Origin: Pandoraea sp. PE-S2T-3
GTDB lineage: Bacteria > Pseudomonadota > Gammaproteobacteria > Burkholderiales > Burkholderiaceae
DNA: 64,000 bases
Direction: 5' to 3'
Assembly (NCBI RefSeq): GCF_002179965.1
Contig: NZ_NGUQ01000001.1
Coordinates: 1-64,000, forward strand
The notes under the pieces were generated by a model, which had not been told where the DNA came from, did not search any database, and worked only from the letters and a program-made list of their open reading frames with translations. The position numbers were made by a program, and so were the translations under genes. The first letter of the stretch is position 1. Every line of letters starts with the position of its first letter. Below are positions 38,093 to 48,502 of this stretch, one piece after another.

Positions 38093-39115
38093 TCAGCGCC
38101 GAACGCTGGAGCCACCGAAGCCCGCTACGCCGCCAGTGCCGCCAGCACCACCGGCACCCGCCCCCGCACCTCCACCGCCTGCGCCGCCACCCGAGCCGCC
38201 CTCCGTGCCACGCACGATCTTGAGCGCCGACGCGATCATGCCGCTCATGTCCGTCAGATTGCCCGGCACGATCAACGTGTTGCCAGCCTTCGCGAGCTTG
38301 CTGAACGCGTCGACATACTGCTCGGCCACCTTCAAGTTGACGGCTTCCATACCGCCCTGCGTCTGAATGGCCGTCGCAATCTTGTGAATGGCCTCGGCGT
38401 TGGCTTCCGCCACTGCGAGAATCGCCGACGCTTCACCCTGTGCCTGATTGATCTGCGCCTGACGCTCGCCTTCGGACTTCTGGATCGCCGCTTCGCGCGC
38501 GCCAGAAGCAAGGTTGATCTGCTCCTGACGCTTGCCTTCCGATGCCGCAATCAACGCGCGCTTTTCACGCTCAGCCGTGATCTGCGCCTGCATGGCGTGC
38601 AGAATTTCCTTCGGCGGCGTGAGGTCCTTGATCTCGTAACGCAGCACCTTCACCCCCCAGTTCGATGCCGCTTCATCCAGCGCATTGACCACACTGTGAT
38701 TGATGTAGCCGCGCTCTTCGAACGTCTTGTCGAGCTCCAGCTTGCCGATCACGCTACGCAGCGTCGTCTGCGCCAATTGCGTGATGGCCACGATGAAATT
38801 GCTCGAACCATACGATGCCTTCATCGGGTCGGTGACCTGGAAGTACAGAATGCCGTCGACCTGCAACTGCGTGTTGTCCTTGGTGATACAGATCTGGCTC
38901 GGCACATCGAGCGGAATTTCCTTGAGCAGATGCTTGTAGGCCACACGATCGACGAACGGTACGACGATCGACAGACCCGGCGTAAGCGTGGCGTGATACT
39001 TGCCGAGACGCTCAACCACCCAGGCGTGCTGCTGCGGCACGATCTTGATCGAGCGCGCCGCGATGATGATCGCAATGATGAACAGAATGAACGCGACGTT
39101 GGATAGAGCGAACAT
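38093..39115 (-). CDS. Stomatin/paraslipin-type SPFH-domain membrane protein
   Basis: This 340-residue protein has a single N-terminal membrane anchor (about residues 2-20) and a SPFH/band-7 domain (about 22-200; IVPQQHAWVVERLGKYHATLTPG). A long helical segment (about 180-265; AQITAEREKRALIAASEGKRQ, EGERQAQINQAQGEA) and a Gly/Ala-rich tail (about 305-338) follow. It resembles QmcA/paraslipin, proposed membrane-microdomain scaffolds. It lies downstream of the NfeD gene on the same strand, its usual partner. Confidence 0.93.
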   Translation of the reverse strand: MFALSNVAFILFIIAIIIAARSIKIVPQQHAWVVERLGKYHATLTPGLSIVVPFVDRVAYKHLLKEIPLDVPSQICITKDNTQLQVDGILYFQVTDPMKASYGSSNFIVAITQLAQTTLRSVIGKLELDKTFEERGYINHSVVNALDEAASNWGVKVLRYEIKDLTPPKEILHAMQAQITAEREKRALIAASEGKRQEQINLASGAREAAIQKSEGERQAQINQAQGEASAILAVAEANAEAIHKIATAIQTQGGMEAVNLKVAEQYVDAFSKLAKAGNTLIVPGNLTDMSGMIASALKIVRGTEGGSGGGAGGGGAGAGAGGAGGTGGVAGFGGSSVRR

Positions 39116-39260
39116 GGTTTCCCCTGAAGCGCCGGCGAATACTGCCGGCTAGTTCCCCGTTGCGTGAAAACACGGGGCGTATATCGTATACGGTCACTGC
39201 AACGCGTTTGCCCGGCGCGCTAACCAATCAGTGACTTTTCCTATGCAGCCGAATGCAGTC

Positions 39261-39695
39261 CTAGGCGACCTCGTGCACCACGAACAACCGGCTGCCGCGC
39301 ACTTCGCGAATCACGAACCAACCGGCACTCGGTGCCTCCCCCGGCAACAACTCGACATCCCACTCCGCGCCACGATACTTGGTGCGCGCACTGCCGTCGG
39401 CCTGCCAGGCTTCGACATGCAAACGCTCGCCGATATCCAGATTGGCATTCGGATCGGCCGTCGCGTCGACCTTGATGCGACGACGCCCGAACCTGCTACG
39501 CCGCAACAGCCAGACCGCCACGGCAGCTACCACGGCGGCCGCGACCAACTGACCGGGCCAGCTGACGCCCAACAGCGCCGCCACACCGCCGGCGAACATA
39601 CCCAGCGCAACCATCAGCAGATAGAACGTGCCGCTGGCAAGCTCCAGCACTACAGTCAATCCGGCAACGCCGAACCACAGCCAAGCCTGCTCCAT
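39261..39695 (-). CDS. NfeD-family membrane protein
   Basis: The 144-residue protein has two hydrophobic helices clustered at about residues 5-65, then a C-terminal OB-like domain (RLHVEAWQADGSARTKYRG, WFVIREVRGSRLFV). NfeD1b proteins are paired with stomatins, and here the stomatin gene follows after 145 bp. The longer frame to 39707 would need TTG, so I chose the ATG at 39695. Confidence 0.9.
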   Translation of the reverse strand: MEQAWLWFGVAGLTVVLELASGTFYLLMVALGMFAGGVAALLGVSWPGQLVAAAVVAAVAVWLLRRSRFGRRRIKVDATADPNANLDIGERLHVEAWQADGSARTKYRGAEWDVELLPGEAPSAGWFVIREVRGSRLFVVHEVA

Positions 39696-39715
39696 TGCGA
39701 TCCCCAAAAAACAAA

Positions 39716-39740
39716 AAACCCCGGTGTATTACCGGGGTTT
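39716..39740 (-). terminator. Terminator of ppsA
   Basis: On the minus strand AAACCCCGG pairs with CCGGGGTTT around a 7-base loop, followed by a T-rich run. It lies about 110 bp beyond the ppsA stop and just before the NfeD gene start. Confidence 0.85.
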
Positions 39741-39852
39741 ATAGCATGAAACCGTGGCCATCAGCGCACGCGTCCCATGGGGCTAGCGGCCATTTGGGCG
39801 ACGTCCGACACGTGGACCGGACTCTTCCCAAACGGGCGCCGACGCCGTTACA

Positions 39853-42243
39853 TCACTTCAACACCTTGGCGAGTTGCTGCCACGTCTCGACAACCGTATC
39901 CGGGTTGAGTGACATGGACGCAATGCCTTCCTTCGCCAGCCATTCGGCCAGATCCGGATGGTCCGACGGACCCTGACCGCAAATGCCGACGTACTTGCCC
40001 TTCGCCAGACATGCCTTGATGGCACGGCTGAGCATGAAGGTCACCGCCGGGTCGCGTTCGTCGAAGTCCTTGGCCAGCAGTTCCATGCCCGAGTCGCGGT
40101 CCAGACCCAGCGTGAGCTGCGTCAGGTCGTTCGAGCCGATCGAGAAGCCGTCGAAGTATTCGAGGAACTCGTCGGCCAGAATGGCGTTCGACGGCACTTC
40201 GCACATCATCACCAGCTTCAGACCGTTGTCGCCACGCTTCAGGCCATGGCCTGCGAGCATGTTGACCACGCGCTCGGCCTGACCCAGCGTACGCACGAAC
40301 GGCACCATGATTTCGACGTTCGTCAGACCCATTTCGTCACGCACGCGCTTGAGTGCACGGCACTCCATCGCGAACGCTTCGGCGAAGTCTTCCGAGATGT
40401 AGCGCGAGGCGCCACGGAAACCCAGCATGGGGTTTTCTTCATCCGGCTCGTAACGCGAACCGCCGACCAGCTTCTTGTACTCGTTGGACTTGAAGTCCGA
40501 CAGACGCACGATCACGCTCTTCGGGTAGAACGCCGCCGCGATGGTGGCAATCCCTTCGGCCAGCTTGTCGACGTAGAACGCCTTCGGCGACGCGTGACCG
40601 CGAGCGACCGACTCGACGGCCTTCTTCAGGTCCGCGTCGATGTTCGGGTACTCGAGAATCGCGCGCGGGTGCACGCCGATGTTGTTGTTGATGATGAATT
40701 CCAGACGCGCCAGACCCACGCCTTCGTTCGGCAGTTGCGCGAAATCGAAAGCGAGTTGCGGGTTGCCCACGTTCATCATGATCTTCACCGGGATCTTCGG
40801 CATTTCGCCGCGCTGGATCTCGGTCACTTCGGTCTCGAGCAGACCGTCGTAAATCTTGCCTTCGTCGCCCTCGGCACACGACACCGTCACCAGTGCGCCT
40901 TCCTTGAGCACGTCGGTCGCGTCGCCGCAACCGACCACGGCCGGCACACCCAGCTCACGCGCGATGATGGCCGCGTGGCACGTACGGCCGCCACGGTTCG
41001 TCACGATGGCCGCAGCGCGCTTCATCACCGGCTCCCAGTTCGGGTCGGTCATGTCGGCCACGAGCACGTCGCCCGGCTGCACACGTTCCATCTCGCTCGG
41101 GTCCATGATCACGCGCACGGGACCGGCGCCGATCTTCTGACCAATGGCACGGCCCGTGGCCAGCACCGGGGCATCGCCCTTGAGCTTGAAGCGTTGTTCG
41201 ATCTTGCCGGCCGACTGGCTCTTCACCGTTTCCGGGCGTGCTTGCAGGATGTAGATCTTGCCATCCTTGCCGTCCTTGCCCCACTCGATGTCCATCGGAC
41301 GGCCGTAGTGCTTTTCGATGATCAGCGCGTACTTGGCCAGCTCGACGCAATCGTCGTCGGTGATCGAGTAACGGTTGCGCAGTTCCATCGGCACGTCGAC
41401 GGTCTTCACACGGCCCGGTTCGCCCGGCTGCGTGAATTCCATCTTCAGGAGCTTGGAGCCCAGCGTGCGGCGAATGATCGGGTACTTGCCGGCCTTGAGC
41501 GTCGGCTTGAAGACGTAGAACTCATCCGGGTTCACGGCGCCCTGCACCACCGTCTCGCCCAGACCGTAGCTCGACGTGATGAACACCACGTCCTGGAAGC
41601 CCGATTCGGTGTCGATGGTGAACATCACGCCCGATGCGCCGGTGTCCGAGCGGACCATGCGCTGCACGCCAGCCGACAGTGCGACCTCGGCGTGCGTGAA
41701 GCCCTTGTGCACGCGGTACGAGATAGCGCGGTCGTTATAGAGCGACGCGAAAACGTGCTTCATGCGATCGAGCACGCTGTCGATGCCGACCACGTTCAGG
41801 TAGCTTTCCTGCTGACCGGCGAACGAGGCATCGGGCAGATCTTCTGCGGTGGCCGACGAACGCACGGCAAACGACGCATCCGGCTGGTCTGCCGTGATGC
41901 GTGCGAACTGCTCGCGAATGTCTTTTTCGAGCTGCGGTTGCAACGGCGCGTCGACGATCCATTGACGGATGTCGGCACCGGCTTCTGCGAGCGCCTTGAC
42001 GTTATCGACGTCCAGACCCTCGAGACGCTTGGCAACGCGTTCGGTGAGATTGTTGTGCTGGAGGAACTCGCGGAAAGCGAAGGCGGTCGTGGCGAAACCA
42101 CCCGGCACGCGCACGCCGGCGCTGTCCAGTTGGCTGATCATTTCACCAAGCGATGCATTCTTGCCGCCGACCGACTCGACGTCGGTCATGCGCAGATGCT
42201 CAAACGGCACCACGTAGGCGCCGTCGTGTGCTGCGTTAGTCAT
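39853..42243 (-). CDS. ppsA: Phosphoenolpyruvate synthase (pyruvate, water dikinase)
   Basis: PpsA makes PEP from pyruvate and ATP for gluconeogenesis. From the ATG at 42243 (AGGGG 5 bases upstream) the protein has 796 residues, as usual. The order is an N-terminal ATP-grasp domain ([31 protein letters not shown]), the swivelling phosphohistidine domain ([14 protein letters not shown]) and the C-terminal PEP/pyruvate barrel ending with the catalytic Cys in GICGQGPSD. The gene is divergent from its regulator ppsR. A long inverted repeat lies between them. Confidence 0.97.
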   Translation of the reverse strand: MTNAAHDGAYVVPFEHLRMTDVESVGGKNASLGEMISQLDSAGVRVPGGFATTAFAFREFLQHNNLTERVAKRLEGLDVDNVKALAEAGADIRQWIVDAPLQPQLEKDIREQFARITADQPDASFAVRSSATAEDLPDASFAGQQESYLNVVGIDSVLDRMKHVFASLYNDRAISYRVHKGFTHAEVALSAGVQRMVRSDTGASGVMFTIDTESGFQDVVFITSSYGLGETVVQGAVNPDEFYVFKPTLKAGKYPIIRRTLGSKLLKMEFTQPGEPGRVKTVDVPMELRNRYSITDDDCVELAKYALIIEKHYGRPMDIEWGKDGKDGKIYILQARPETVKSQSAGKIEQRFKLKGDAPVLATGRAIGQKIGAGPVRVIMDPSEMERVQPGDVLVADMTDPNWEPVMKRAAAIVTNRGGRTCHAAIIARELGVPAVVGCGDATDVLKEGALVTVSCAEGDEGKIYDGLLETEVTEIQRGEMPKIPVKIMMNVGNPQLAFDFAQLPNEGVGLARLEFIINNNIGVHPRAILEYPNIDADLKKAVESVARGHASPKAFYVDKLAEGIATIAAAFYPKSVIVRLSDFKSNEYKKLVGGSRYEPDEENPMLGFRGASRYISEDFAEAFAMECRALKRVRDEMGLTNVEIMVPFVRTLGQAERVVNMLAGHGLKRGDNGLKLVMMCEVPSNAILADEFLEYFDGFSIGSNDLTQLTLGLDRDSGMELLAKDFDERDPAVTFMLSRAIKACLAKGKYVGICGQGPSDHPDLAEWLAKEGIASMSLNPDTVVETWQQLAKVLK

Positions 42244-42310
42244 AAAAGCCCCTAAGGTAAGAAAAAAAATTCTCGGCGAATCGGCTGGGACTGACATGGG
42301 CCGACTGACC

Positions 42311-42460
42311 TGTTGGATAAGAAATCGCGCGAAGGCGATGTCGGCGGCCAGGGGCTAGCTCCCGACAACTTGCCTCGACCGTCCGAATTTCCCGGAGCGC
42401 CGCACCGGGCGGGCCTCTGACAGGAACTCACGCGACGCTCGCGCAATTGCTTATCCAACA
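42311..42460. repeat. Inverted 22-bp repeat in the ppsA-ppsR divergent spacer
   Basis: The sequence at 42311-42332 and the reverse complement of 42439-42460 agree in 20 of 22 bases, beginning TGTTGGATAAG in both. The arms are 106 bp apart. The right arm overlaps the -35 element of the ppsR promoter. It is a candidate binding site for a regulator of carbon metabolism acting on both genes. Confidence 0.6.
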
Positions 42461-42475
42461 AGTTGCCGCTATTCT
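42447..42475 (+). promoter_or_regulatory. Probable promoter of ppsR
   Basis: TTGCTT (42447-42452) and TATTCT (42470-42475) have the ideal 17-bp spacing. Transcription would begin near 42482, so the leader before the ATG at 42508 would be about 25 bases. Confidence 0.5.
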
Positions 42476-42507
42476 ACCGTGCAATGCACCATTTTGCGAT
42501 TCTGCGC

Positions 42508-43407
42508 ATGAGCGAAGCCTCTACTCCCCCGAATTCCCCGGCAAGCCCCGCCGTTGCTGCCGATACGTCTGCCGCAGCGGTTAAACCCGTGAGCGTGCGC
42601 CCGGTCTTTATCGTGTCCGACGGCACGGGCATCACGGCGGAAACCTTTGCGCATTCGATCCTCGCGCAATTTGAGATGCGTTTTCGTCAGATTCGCGTTC
42701 CGTTCGTGGATTCCGTCGATAAAGCCTATGAGACGGCGCAACGGATCAATGAAATGTATCGGGTCGACAATGTCCGCCCGATTATTTTCAGCACGCTCGT
42801 CGATGCGCGTGCCAATGAGATTCTGCGCAACACGCAGGGCGTGATTCTCGACATGTTCCAGACATTCATCGAGCCGCTCGAACTGGAACTCGGGCTCAAG
42901 TCGATGCACGCCATCGGCCGCGTGCACCAGAACGCGGACAGCGAGGCGTACAAGAACCGGATCGAAGCGGTGAATTTCTCGCTCGCGCACGACGATGGTC
43001 AGTCGAACAAGAATCTGAAGAGTGCGGATGTGATTCTGGTGGGGGTTTCGCGCAGCGGCAAGACGCCGACGACGCTGTATCTCGCCATGCAGTACGGCGT
43101 GAAAGCGGCCAACTACCCGCTGATTCCGGACGATTTCGAGCGCGAGAAACTGCCCTCCACGCTCGATCAGTTCAAGGACAAGATCTTCGGCCTGTCCATC
43201 GACCCGATCCGCCTGTCGGAAATTCGTAATGAGCGCCGCCCGGGCAGCAAGTACGCTTCGCTGGAGAATTGCCGTTACGAGGTCAACGAAGCGGAAGCCA
43301 TGATGCGCCGCGAAGGCATCAAGTGGCTGTCGTCGACCCACAAGTCGATCGAAGAAATTGCCACGACGATCCTTCAGGAAATCAAGCTCGAACGCGACGT
43401 TTATTGA
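42508..43407 (+). CDS. ppsR: PEP synthase regulatory protein (bifunctional kinase/pyrophosphorylase)
   Basis: PpsR (DUF299) inactivates PpsA by ADP-dependent phosphorylation and reactivates it by phosphate-dependent dephosphorylation. Characteristic motifs are VSDGTGITAET near the N-terminus and the P-loop GVSRSGKTPT, then LYLAMQYGVKAANYP, LSIDPIRLSEIRNERRPGSKYAS and the C-terminal STHKSIEEIATTIL. From the ATG at 42508 it has 299 residues; ATG 42484 is an alternative start. It is divergent from its target ppsA. Confidence 0.95.
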   Translation: MSEASTPPNSPASPAVAADTSAAAVKPVSVRPVFIVSDGTGITAETFAHSILAQFEMRFRQIRVPFVDSVDKAYETAQRINEMYRVDNVRPIIFSTLVDARANEILRNTQGVILDMFQTFIEPLELELGLKSMHAIGRVHQNADSEAYKNRIEAVNFSLAHDDGQSNKNLKSADVILVGVSRSGKTPTTLYLAMQYGVKAANYPLIPDDFEREKLPSTLDQFKDKIFGLSIDPIRLSEIRNERRPGSKYASLENCRYEVNEAEAMMRREGIKWLSSTHKSIEEIATTILQEIKLERDVY

Positions 43408-43410
43408 TAG

Positions 43411-44190
43411 TCAACTCAGCCGCTGACGCACTGCCTCGAACAGACAAATGGCAGCGCACGCGGCGACGTTGAGCGACTCCATGCCGCCCGGCTGCGGAAT
43501 CCGCACGGGCGTCTGCACGCGCTCCAGCCAATGCGGCGATACGCCCGCCCCTTCATTGCCGAAGATCCACGCGACCGGCTGCCGCAAATCCTCCTGATAC
43601 AGCGATGTCTTCGCCTGCAAGCTCGTTGCCAGCAGCGGCACCGCCAATCGCGGCGCCAGCGAATCGGGCGTGCAATGTTCGACGATATTCAGCGAGAAAT
43701 GCGCGCCCATGCCGGCGCGCAGCACCTTGCTCGACCACGCTAGTGCCGTCCCCGACATGCAATACACGTCGCGCACCCCGGCCGCCGCTGCGCTGCGCAG
43801 AATCGACCCGACGTTACCGGCATCTTGTACCGCATCGAGAATCACGCAATCCGCCGTTTGCGACGCCGGCAGGTGGCCATTCGGCATCTCCACCACGAAC
43901 AGCAGCGGCACGCCGTTCACCAGCGTCGAGAGCGGCTCGAAAAGCGCATGCGGCAGGCTGACCCGGCGATCGGGATCGACGCGCGCCCAGATGGCAGCCA
44001 CTTCGTCGTTATCGAGCGCCTCTTCCGCCGCCACGCAAACGAGCGGCTGACCCAGCGCGCCGAGATACGCGTCGGCCAGATGCACGCCTTCGAGCAGCGT
44101 CTGCCCGAGCTTGCGGCGTTGCTGATTCGACTGCGCGAGTTGCTTCAGTCGCTTGTAGAACGGGTTGTCTTTGGAACTAATCAGTTTCAT
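43411..44190 (-). CDS. SPOUT-class (TrmH/SpoU) RNA 2'-O-methyltransferase
   Basis: The 259-residue enzyme has an N-terminal SpoU substrate-binding domain ([33 protein letters not shown]) and the knotted SAM domain. The three SPOUT motifs are visible: [30 protein letters not shown] and [18 protein letters not shown]. The target rRNA or tRNA nucleotide cannot be told; it is not typical RlmB by length. The ATG overlaps the rnhB stop by 4 bp, so it is the last gene of the big envelope operon. It converges with ppsR with a 3-bp gap. Confidence 0.9.
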   Translation of the reverse strand: MKLISSKDNPFYKRLKQLAQSNQQRRKLGQTLLEGVHLADAYLGALGQPLVCVAAEEALDNDEVAAIWARVDPDRRVSLPHALFEPLSTLVNGVPLLFVVEMPNGHLPASQTADCVILDAVQDAGNVGSILRSAAAAGVRDVYCMSGTALAWSSKVLRAGMGAHFSLNIVEHCTPDSLAPRLAVPLLATSLQAKTSLYQEDLRQPVAWIFGNEGAGVSPHWLERVQTPVRIPQPGGMESLNVAACAAICLFEAVRQRLS

Positions 44191-44948
44191 GAGGACAGGG
44201 CCACGCGTGAGATCGTGAGCGCACCGAATTTCTCGAACGCCTCACGCACCGGGGCAAACGATTGGCGGTGATGCGGGCTCGGCCCGTGCGTGCGCAAAGC
44301 TTCCAGATGGCGCGGCGTGCCATATCCCGCGTGCTCGTCGAAACCATACTGCGGGAACGCTTCGTGCAGTTCGACCAGTTGACGGTCGCGCGTCACCTTT
44401 GCAAGGATCGACGCAGCGGAAATGGCCGGCACCTTGTCATCGCCCTTGACGATGGCTTCGGCGCGCATGGGCAGCACCGGGCAGCGATTTCCGTCGATCA
44501 GCGCCAGCGACGGCACGCGCGGCAGTCCAATCACGGCTCGCTGCATCGCCAGCATGGTCGCGTGCAGAATATTGAGCGAATCGATCTCGGCGACGCTTGC
44601 TTCGGCGATGTAATACGCCAGCGAACGCTCGATGATCTCTTCATAGAGCGCTTCACGGCGCTTCGCCGTCAGCTTCTTCGAGTCGGCGAGCCCTTTGATG
44701 GGACGCGACGGATCGAGAATGACCGCCGCCGTAACCACCGGCCCCGCGAGCGGGCCACGACCCACTTCGTCGACACCGCAGATCAGATCGGCTGCAATTT
44801 CACCGAACAGATCCAGCGACATTTGCGGCACTGCGGCCTTGGCGGCCCGTGTACGCGGCTTCACGACCGGCGACGATACTTCGGCCGCATTTTGCTCACG
44901 CGACGCGCTACGACTCGTCCTGCGTCCTTTGACGATGTCTTCGCTCAT
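44187..44948 (-). CDS. rnhB: Ribonuclease HII
   Basis: RNase HII cleaves RNA in RNA-DNA hybrids and at single ribonucleotides in DNA. The domain begins with the catalytic motif [12 protein letters not shown] and continues with [24 protein letters not shown] and [18 protein letters not shown]. From the ATG at 44948 (ATGA overlap with lpxB) the protein has 253 residues, including about 50 extra basic N-terminal residues. A start at the internal Met near SLDLFGE would give the normal ~210 residues; the coupling favours the longer form. Confidence 0.93.
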   Translation of the reverse strand: MSEDIVKGRRTSRSASREQNAAEVSSPVVKPRTRAAKAAVPQMSLDLFGEIAADLICGVDEVGRGPLAGPVVTAAVILDPSRPIKGLADSKKLTAKRREALYEEIIERSLAYYIAEASVAEIDSLNILHATMLAMQRAVIGLPRVPSLALIDGNRCPVLPMRAEAIVKGDDKVPAISAASILAKVTRDRQLVELHEAFPQYGFDEHAGYGTPRHLEALRTHGPSPHHRQSFAPVREAFEKFGALTISRVALSS

Positions 44949-46120
44949 AGACGCCCTTTCTCGCGCAACACACGCTCGATCACTTCTGCCGCACGTGCGG
45001 CCGTGTTCTGGCGCAACTGCTCGTGAATTTTGGTGAAGCGCGCCTGTAACGACTCGCGCAACGCCGGGTCGGTCAGTTGCTTCCACACGGCATCTGCCAG
45101 CGCTTCCGGCGTGGCGAAATGCTGCAACAACTCCGGCACGACAAACTCCCCGGACAGGATGTTGGGCAACCCGACATACGGCAGATAGCCCTGCCGCTTC
45201 ATGATCTGCGCCGTCAGCCAAGGCACCTTGTACGAGATCACCATCGGCTTCTTGTACAGCGCCGCTTCCAGCGTCGCGGTGCCACTCGCCAGCAAGACGC
45301 TGTCCGACGCTTCGAGTGCCAACGGGGCTTTCCCGTCAGTCACCGTCAGATTCAGGTCGTTATGCGCATCGAAAATCGGTTGCATCAAGTTACGCAGACG
45401 CGGCGTCGCGGCGGGCAAGACGAAGCGGATCGACGGATCGCGCTGCGCAAGCAGGCGCATCGCTGCGAAGAATACCGGTGTCAGGCGCTGCACCTCGGAG
45501 GTCCGGCTGCCGGGCAGGATCGCCACGACCGGCGCGTCGCCGGTCAGGCCCAGCTTGGCGCGAGCCCCTACCACATCGGGCACCATCGGAATCTTGTCGG
45601 CCATGGGGTGCCCGACAAACGTCGCATCGATTCCCGCGCGATGGTAGATCTCCGGCTCGAACGGAAACAGGCAGAGCATGTGATCGACGGCGCGCTTGAT
45701 CTTCTTGATACGTCCGCCGCGCCACGCCCAGATCGACGGGCTCACGAAGTGAATCGTCGGGACGCCCGCCTCACGCAGCTTGATTTCGAGATCGAAGTTG
45801 AAATCCGGCGCGTCGAAACCGACGAACGCTATCGGCTTGTCAGCCAGCCAGTGCTCGCGCAGTTGCTTGCGGATCGAGAGAATTTCGCGCAGATGCTTGA
45901 TGACTTCCACATAGCCCATGACCGACAGCTTGTCGATCGGCCAATAGGCGTTGAAGCCCTCTTCGGCCATATGCGGGCCACCGACACCTGCATACGCGAT
46001 GTCGGCGGGAAGACTCTGCTTGAGACCGGCAAGCACGTTGCCGGCAATGAGATCGCCAGACAACTCCCCGGCCACCATCGCCAGGGTTCGCTGGCCGGTA
46101 CCGGGAAGGGTCGGCGGCAT
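44945..46120 (-). CDS. lpxB: Lipid-A-disaccharide synthase
   Basis: LpxB joins UDP-diacylglucosamine and lipid X at the inner membrane. The 391-residue protein shows the GT19 signature: [17 protein letters not shown] at the N-terminus, [30 protein letters not shown] and [11 protein letters not shown] in the middle, and [18 protein letters not shown] near 280. It follows lpxA by 3 bp and overlaps rnhB by 4 bp. Confidence 0.96.
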   Translation of the reverse strand: MPPTLPGTGQRTLAMVAGELSGDLIAGNVLAGLKQSLPADIAYAGVGGPHMAEEGFNAYWPIDKLSVMGYVEVIKHLREILSIRKQLREHWLADKPIAFVGFDAPDFNFDLEIKLREAGVPTIHFVSPSIWAWRGGRIKKIKRAVDHMLCLFPFEPEIYHRAGIDATFVGHPMADKIPMVPDVVGARAKLGLTGDAPVVAILPGSRTSEVQRLTPVFFAAMRLLAQRDPSIRFVLPAATPRLRNLMQPIFDAHNDLNLTVTDGKAPLALEASDSVLLASGTATLEAALYKKPMVISYKVPWLTAQIMKRQGYLPYVGLPNILSGEFVVPELLQHFATPEALADAVWKQLTDPALRESLQARFTKIHEQLRQNTAARAAEVIERVLREKGRL

Positions 46121-46123
46121 AGG

Positions 46124-46939
46124 TCAGCGCACGATACCGCGCGTGCTGGTATTGAGGAAGTCGAGCAGTGCGAGCACCGAGCCGTGAACGTCGGCAGCTT
46201 CGGTGGCGGATGCAGCCGCCGAGTTGGCCTTGTCGAATGCGTCGATCTGCGCCTTGGCTTCGTCGAGCGTCAAGCCGCTCTTGTAGAGCAGCTTGTACGC
46301 ATCGCGCAACGCCTTGATCGCATCGGCGGAGAAGCCACGGCGACGCAGCCCTTCGACGTTGATGCCGTACGGCACTGCGCGGTCACCCGAGGCGATCACG
46401 AACGGCGGCACGTCCTGCACGAGGACCGACGCGCCACCGACCATCGAATGCGCACCGATGCGCACGAACTGATGCACGCCGGTCATGCCGCCGATGATGG
46501 CCCAATCGCCAACGTGGACGTGCCCTGCCAACTGCGCATTGCTCGAGAACACCGTGTGATTGGCCACGTGGCAATCGTGCGCGATATGCACGTAAGCCAT
46601 GATCCAGTTGTCGTTACCGACGCTGGTCAGGCCGCCGTCCTGCACCGTACCGGTGTGGATGGTCGTGAACTCGCGAATCGTGTTGCGATCGCCGATCACG
46701 AGCCGGGTGGGCTCGCCAGCGTATTTCATGTCTTGCGGCGTGCCGCCAATCGACGCGAACGGGCCGATCTTGTTGCCCTCGCCCAGCGTCGTGTGACCGT
46801 CGATGACCGTGTGCGACAGGATCTGCGAGCCCGCGCCGATCGTCACGTTCGGCCCGACGATGGCGTACGGACCGACGACAACGTCGTCAGCCAGTTGCGC
46901 CTTGGGATCGACAACTGCGGTGGGATGAATATTCGTCAT
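46124..46939 (-). CDS. lpxA: UDP-N-acetylglucosamine acyltransferase
   Basis: LpxA performs the first step of lipid A synthesis, acylating UDP-GlcNAc from hydroxyacyl-ACP. The 271-residue protein has the left-handed beta-helix of hexapeptide repeats from residue 1 to about 185. The catalytic histidine sits in [11 protein letters not shown] (His121), and a helical C-terminus follows. I chose ATG 46939 ([11 protein letters not shown]), the standard start; the open frame extends 15 codons further. It is 17 bp behind fabZ. Confidence 0.96.
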   Translation of the reverse strand: MTNIHPTAVVDPKAQLADDVVVGPYAIVGPNVTIGAGSQILSHTVIDGHTTLGEGNKIGPFASIGGTPQDMKYAGEPTRLVIGDRNTIREFTTIHTGTVQDGGLTSVGNDNWIMAYVHIAHDCHVANHTVFSSNAQLAGHVHVGDWAIIGGMTGVHQFVRIGAHSMVGGASVLVQDVPPFVIASGDRAVPYGINVEGLRRRGFSADAIKALRDAYKLLYKSGLTLDEAKAQIDAFDKANSAAASATEAADVHGSVLALLDFLNTSTRGIVR

Positions 46940-46956
46940 GGACGTCTCGGTTCCGG

Positions 46957-47433
46957 TTATTCGCCGTTCTTCTTGACCATGCACGTAAACTCGGCCTCGG
47001 CGGCAACATTGCCATCAACGAGTGCCTGCCCCTTGAACCAGTAGATGGAACGCTTGTGCTTCACGAAGTCGACGTCGAGCACGAGCTGGTCACCCGGTTC
47101 GACCGGACGCCGGAAGCGAACGTTCTCGATACCCACGAAATAGTAGAGCGTGTTCTCGTCATGCACGGCTTCTTCCGAGAACGTGAGCAGCGCCGCGGCC
47201 TGGGCCAGCGCTTCGACGATCAGCACGCCCGGCATCACCGGGCGCTGCGGATAGTGCCCCGTGAAGTACGGCTCGTTGATCGTGACGTTCTTGATGACCT
47301 TGATGTTCTTGTGCGGCTCGAGAGCGATCACGCGGTCCACCATCAGCATCGGATAGCGATGGGGCAACAGCTTCATGATCTTATGGATGTCGAGCTTGCT
47401 GACGTCGACGATATTGGTATTGGTCTCGCTCAT
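46957..47433 (-). CDS. fabZ: 3-hydroxyacyl-ACP dehydratase FabZ
   Basis: FabZ dehydrates 3-hydroxyacyl-ACP and draws on the same hydroxyacyl-ACP pool as LpxA and LpxD. The 158-residue hot-dog-fold protein has the catalytic His60 in [15 protein letters not shown] and Glu74 in LIVEALAQ. The beginning [14 protein letters not shown] and the [13 protein letters not shown] strand are diagnostic. The start overlaps lpxD by 4 bp. Confidence 0.97.
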   Translation of the reverse strand: MSETNTNIVDVSKLDIHKIMKLLPHRYPMLMVDRVIALEPHKNIKVIKNVTINEPYFTGHYPQRPVMPGVLIVEALAQAAALLTFSEEAVHDENTLYYFVGIENVRFRRPVEPGDQLVLDVDFVKHKRSIYWFKGQALVDGNVAAEAEFTCMVKKNGE

Positions 47434-48488
47434 TTGTCTTGCAGGTCCTTGACCTTCGCTTCAAGTTGACGCACGCGGTCGCGCATCTTGTCCAGATTGC
47501 GCATGATCGCCGCGTTTTTATTCCATTCGGCGTTCGGAATTGCCGGAAACGCGCTGGTGTAGGTACCCGGCCCCGGAATCGACTTCGACACGCCCGATTT
47601 GGCCGTGACGATGACACGATCGCCGATGGTCACATGGCCCGCTACGCCGACGGCCCCGCCCAACATACAGAACTTCCCGATGGTACTGCTGCCGGCAATG
47701 CCCGTGCAGGCGGCGATGACGGTATAGGCACCGACCCGCACGTTGTGCGCGATCTGCACTTGATTGTCGATCTTGCAACCGCGCTCGATCACCGTATCCG
47801 CCATTGCACCGCGGTCGATCGAGGTCGACGCGCCAATCTCAACGTCGTCTTCGATCACTGCCCGGCCGACTTGCGGAATCTTCACCCACTCCCCGCCTGC
47901 GGCGGAAAAGTCGGGAGCAAAACCGAAACCGTCGGAGCCGATCACCGCACCCGCGTGAATCACGCAGCGCGCACCGATCACGCTCGTGTGGTACAGCGTC
48001 GCATTCGGATACACATACACGTCGTCGCCCAGCGTCGTGCCACGGCCGACGAACACGTTCGCCACCAGTTGCACACGCTCGCCAAGACGAACGCCGGCTT
48101 CGATCACCACGTTCGGGCCGATCACGCACGACGCCGGTACCACCGCCGTCGCATCGACCACAGCGCTCGGGTGAATGCCTGCGACCGGCGCCGGCGTGGC
48201 AGCGTCGGCGAACATCTGCGCAACCCGTGCAAAGTACGCATACGCGTTGGGCGCTATGATCCACGCACGGCCGTCGTGCGACGGCAGTTTGTCGAAATCG
48301 GCTTGGGAGAGAATCACGGCCGCCGCACCCGAATCGGGCACTTCGGCGAGATATTTCGGATTGGACAGAAACGCGAGTTCACGCGCGCCGGCACGATCGA
48401 GCGGCGCCAGACCTTCGACAGCGACCTCGGCGTTGCCGACGAGCGTGCCACCGAAGCGGGCAACCAACTGAGCGAGCGAGACCGACAT
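47430..48488 (-). CDS. lpxD: UDP-3-O-(3-hydroxymyristoyl)glucosamine N-acyltransferase
   Basis: LpxD adds the second hydroxyacyl chain in lipid A synthesis. The 352-residue protein has an N-terminal uridine-binding domain (about 1-105), a hexapeptide left-handed helix (about 110-305; [15 protein letters not shown]) with the catalytic histidine in [15 protein letters not shown], and a C-terminal helix ([18 protein letters not shown]). I chose the ATG at 48488; the frame extends to 48506. It lies 14 bp behind skp. Confidence 0.96.
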   Translation of the reverse strand: MSVSLAQLVARFGGTLVGNAEVAVEGLAPLDRAGARELAFLSNPKYLAEVPDSGAAAVILSQADFDKLPSHDGRAWIIAPNAYAYFARVAQMFADAATPAPVAGIHPSAVVDATAVVPASCVIGPNVVIEAGVRLGERVQLVANVFVGRGTTLGDDVYVYPNATLYHTSVIGARCVIHAGAVIGSDGFGFAPDFSAAGGEWVKIPQVGRAVIEDDVEIGASTSIDRGAMADTVIERGCKIDNQVQIAHNVRVGAYTVIAACTGIAGSSTIGKFCMLGGAVGVAGHVTIGDRVIVTAKSGVSKSIPGPGTYTSAFPAIPNAEWNKNAAIMRNLDKMRDRVRQLEAKVKDLQDK

Positions 48489-48502
48489 GGAGCGCGCCCC
48501 CG

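Noticed and set aside
38136-38200. Gly/Ala-rich tail of the stomatin as a frameshift artefact
   Set aside because: The frame continues to a stop followed by the terminator; low-complexity tails are common in this family.
39958-42255. A 765-codon open frame on the plus strand opposite ppsA
   Set aside because: Same reason: full overlap with a conserved enzyme and typical shadow composition ([10 protein letters not shown]-like strings without family motifs).
42311-42460. Insertion-sequence ends (inverted repeats)
   Set aside because: Only 106 bp lie between the arms, no transposase and no target-site duplication were seen.
45077-47044. A 655-codon open frame on the plus strand across lpxA and lpxB
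   Set aside because: Antisense shadow; both lpx genes have all catalytic motifs on the other strand.
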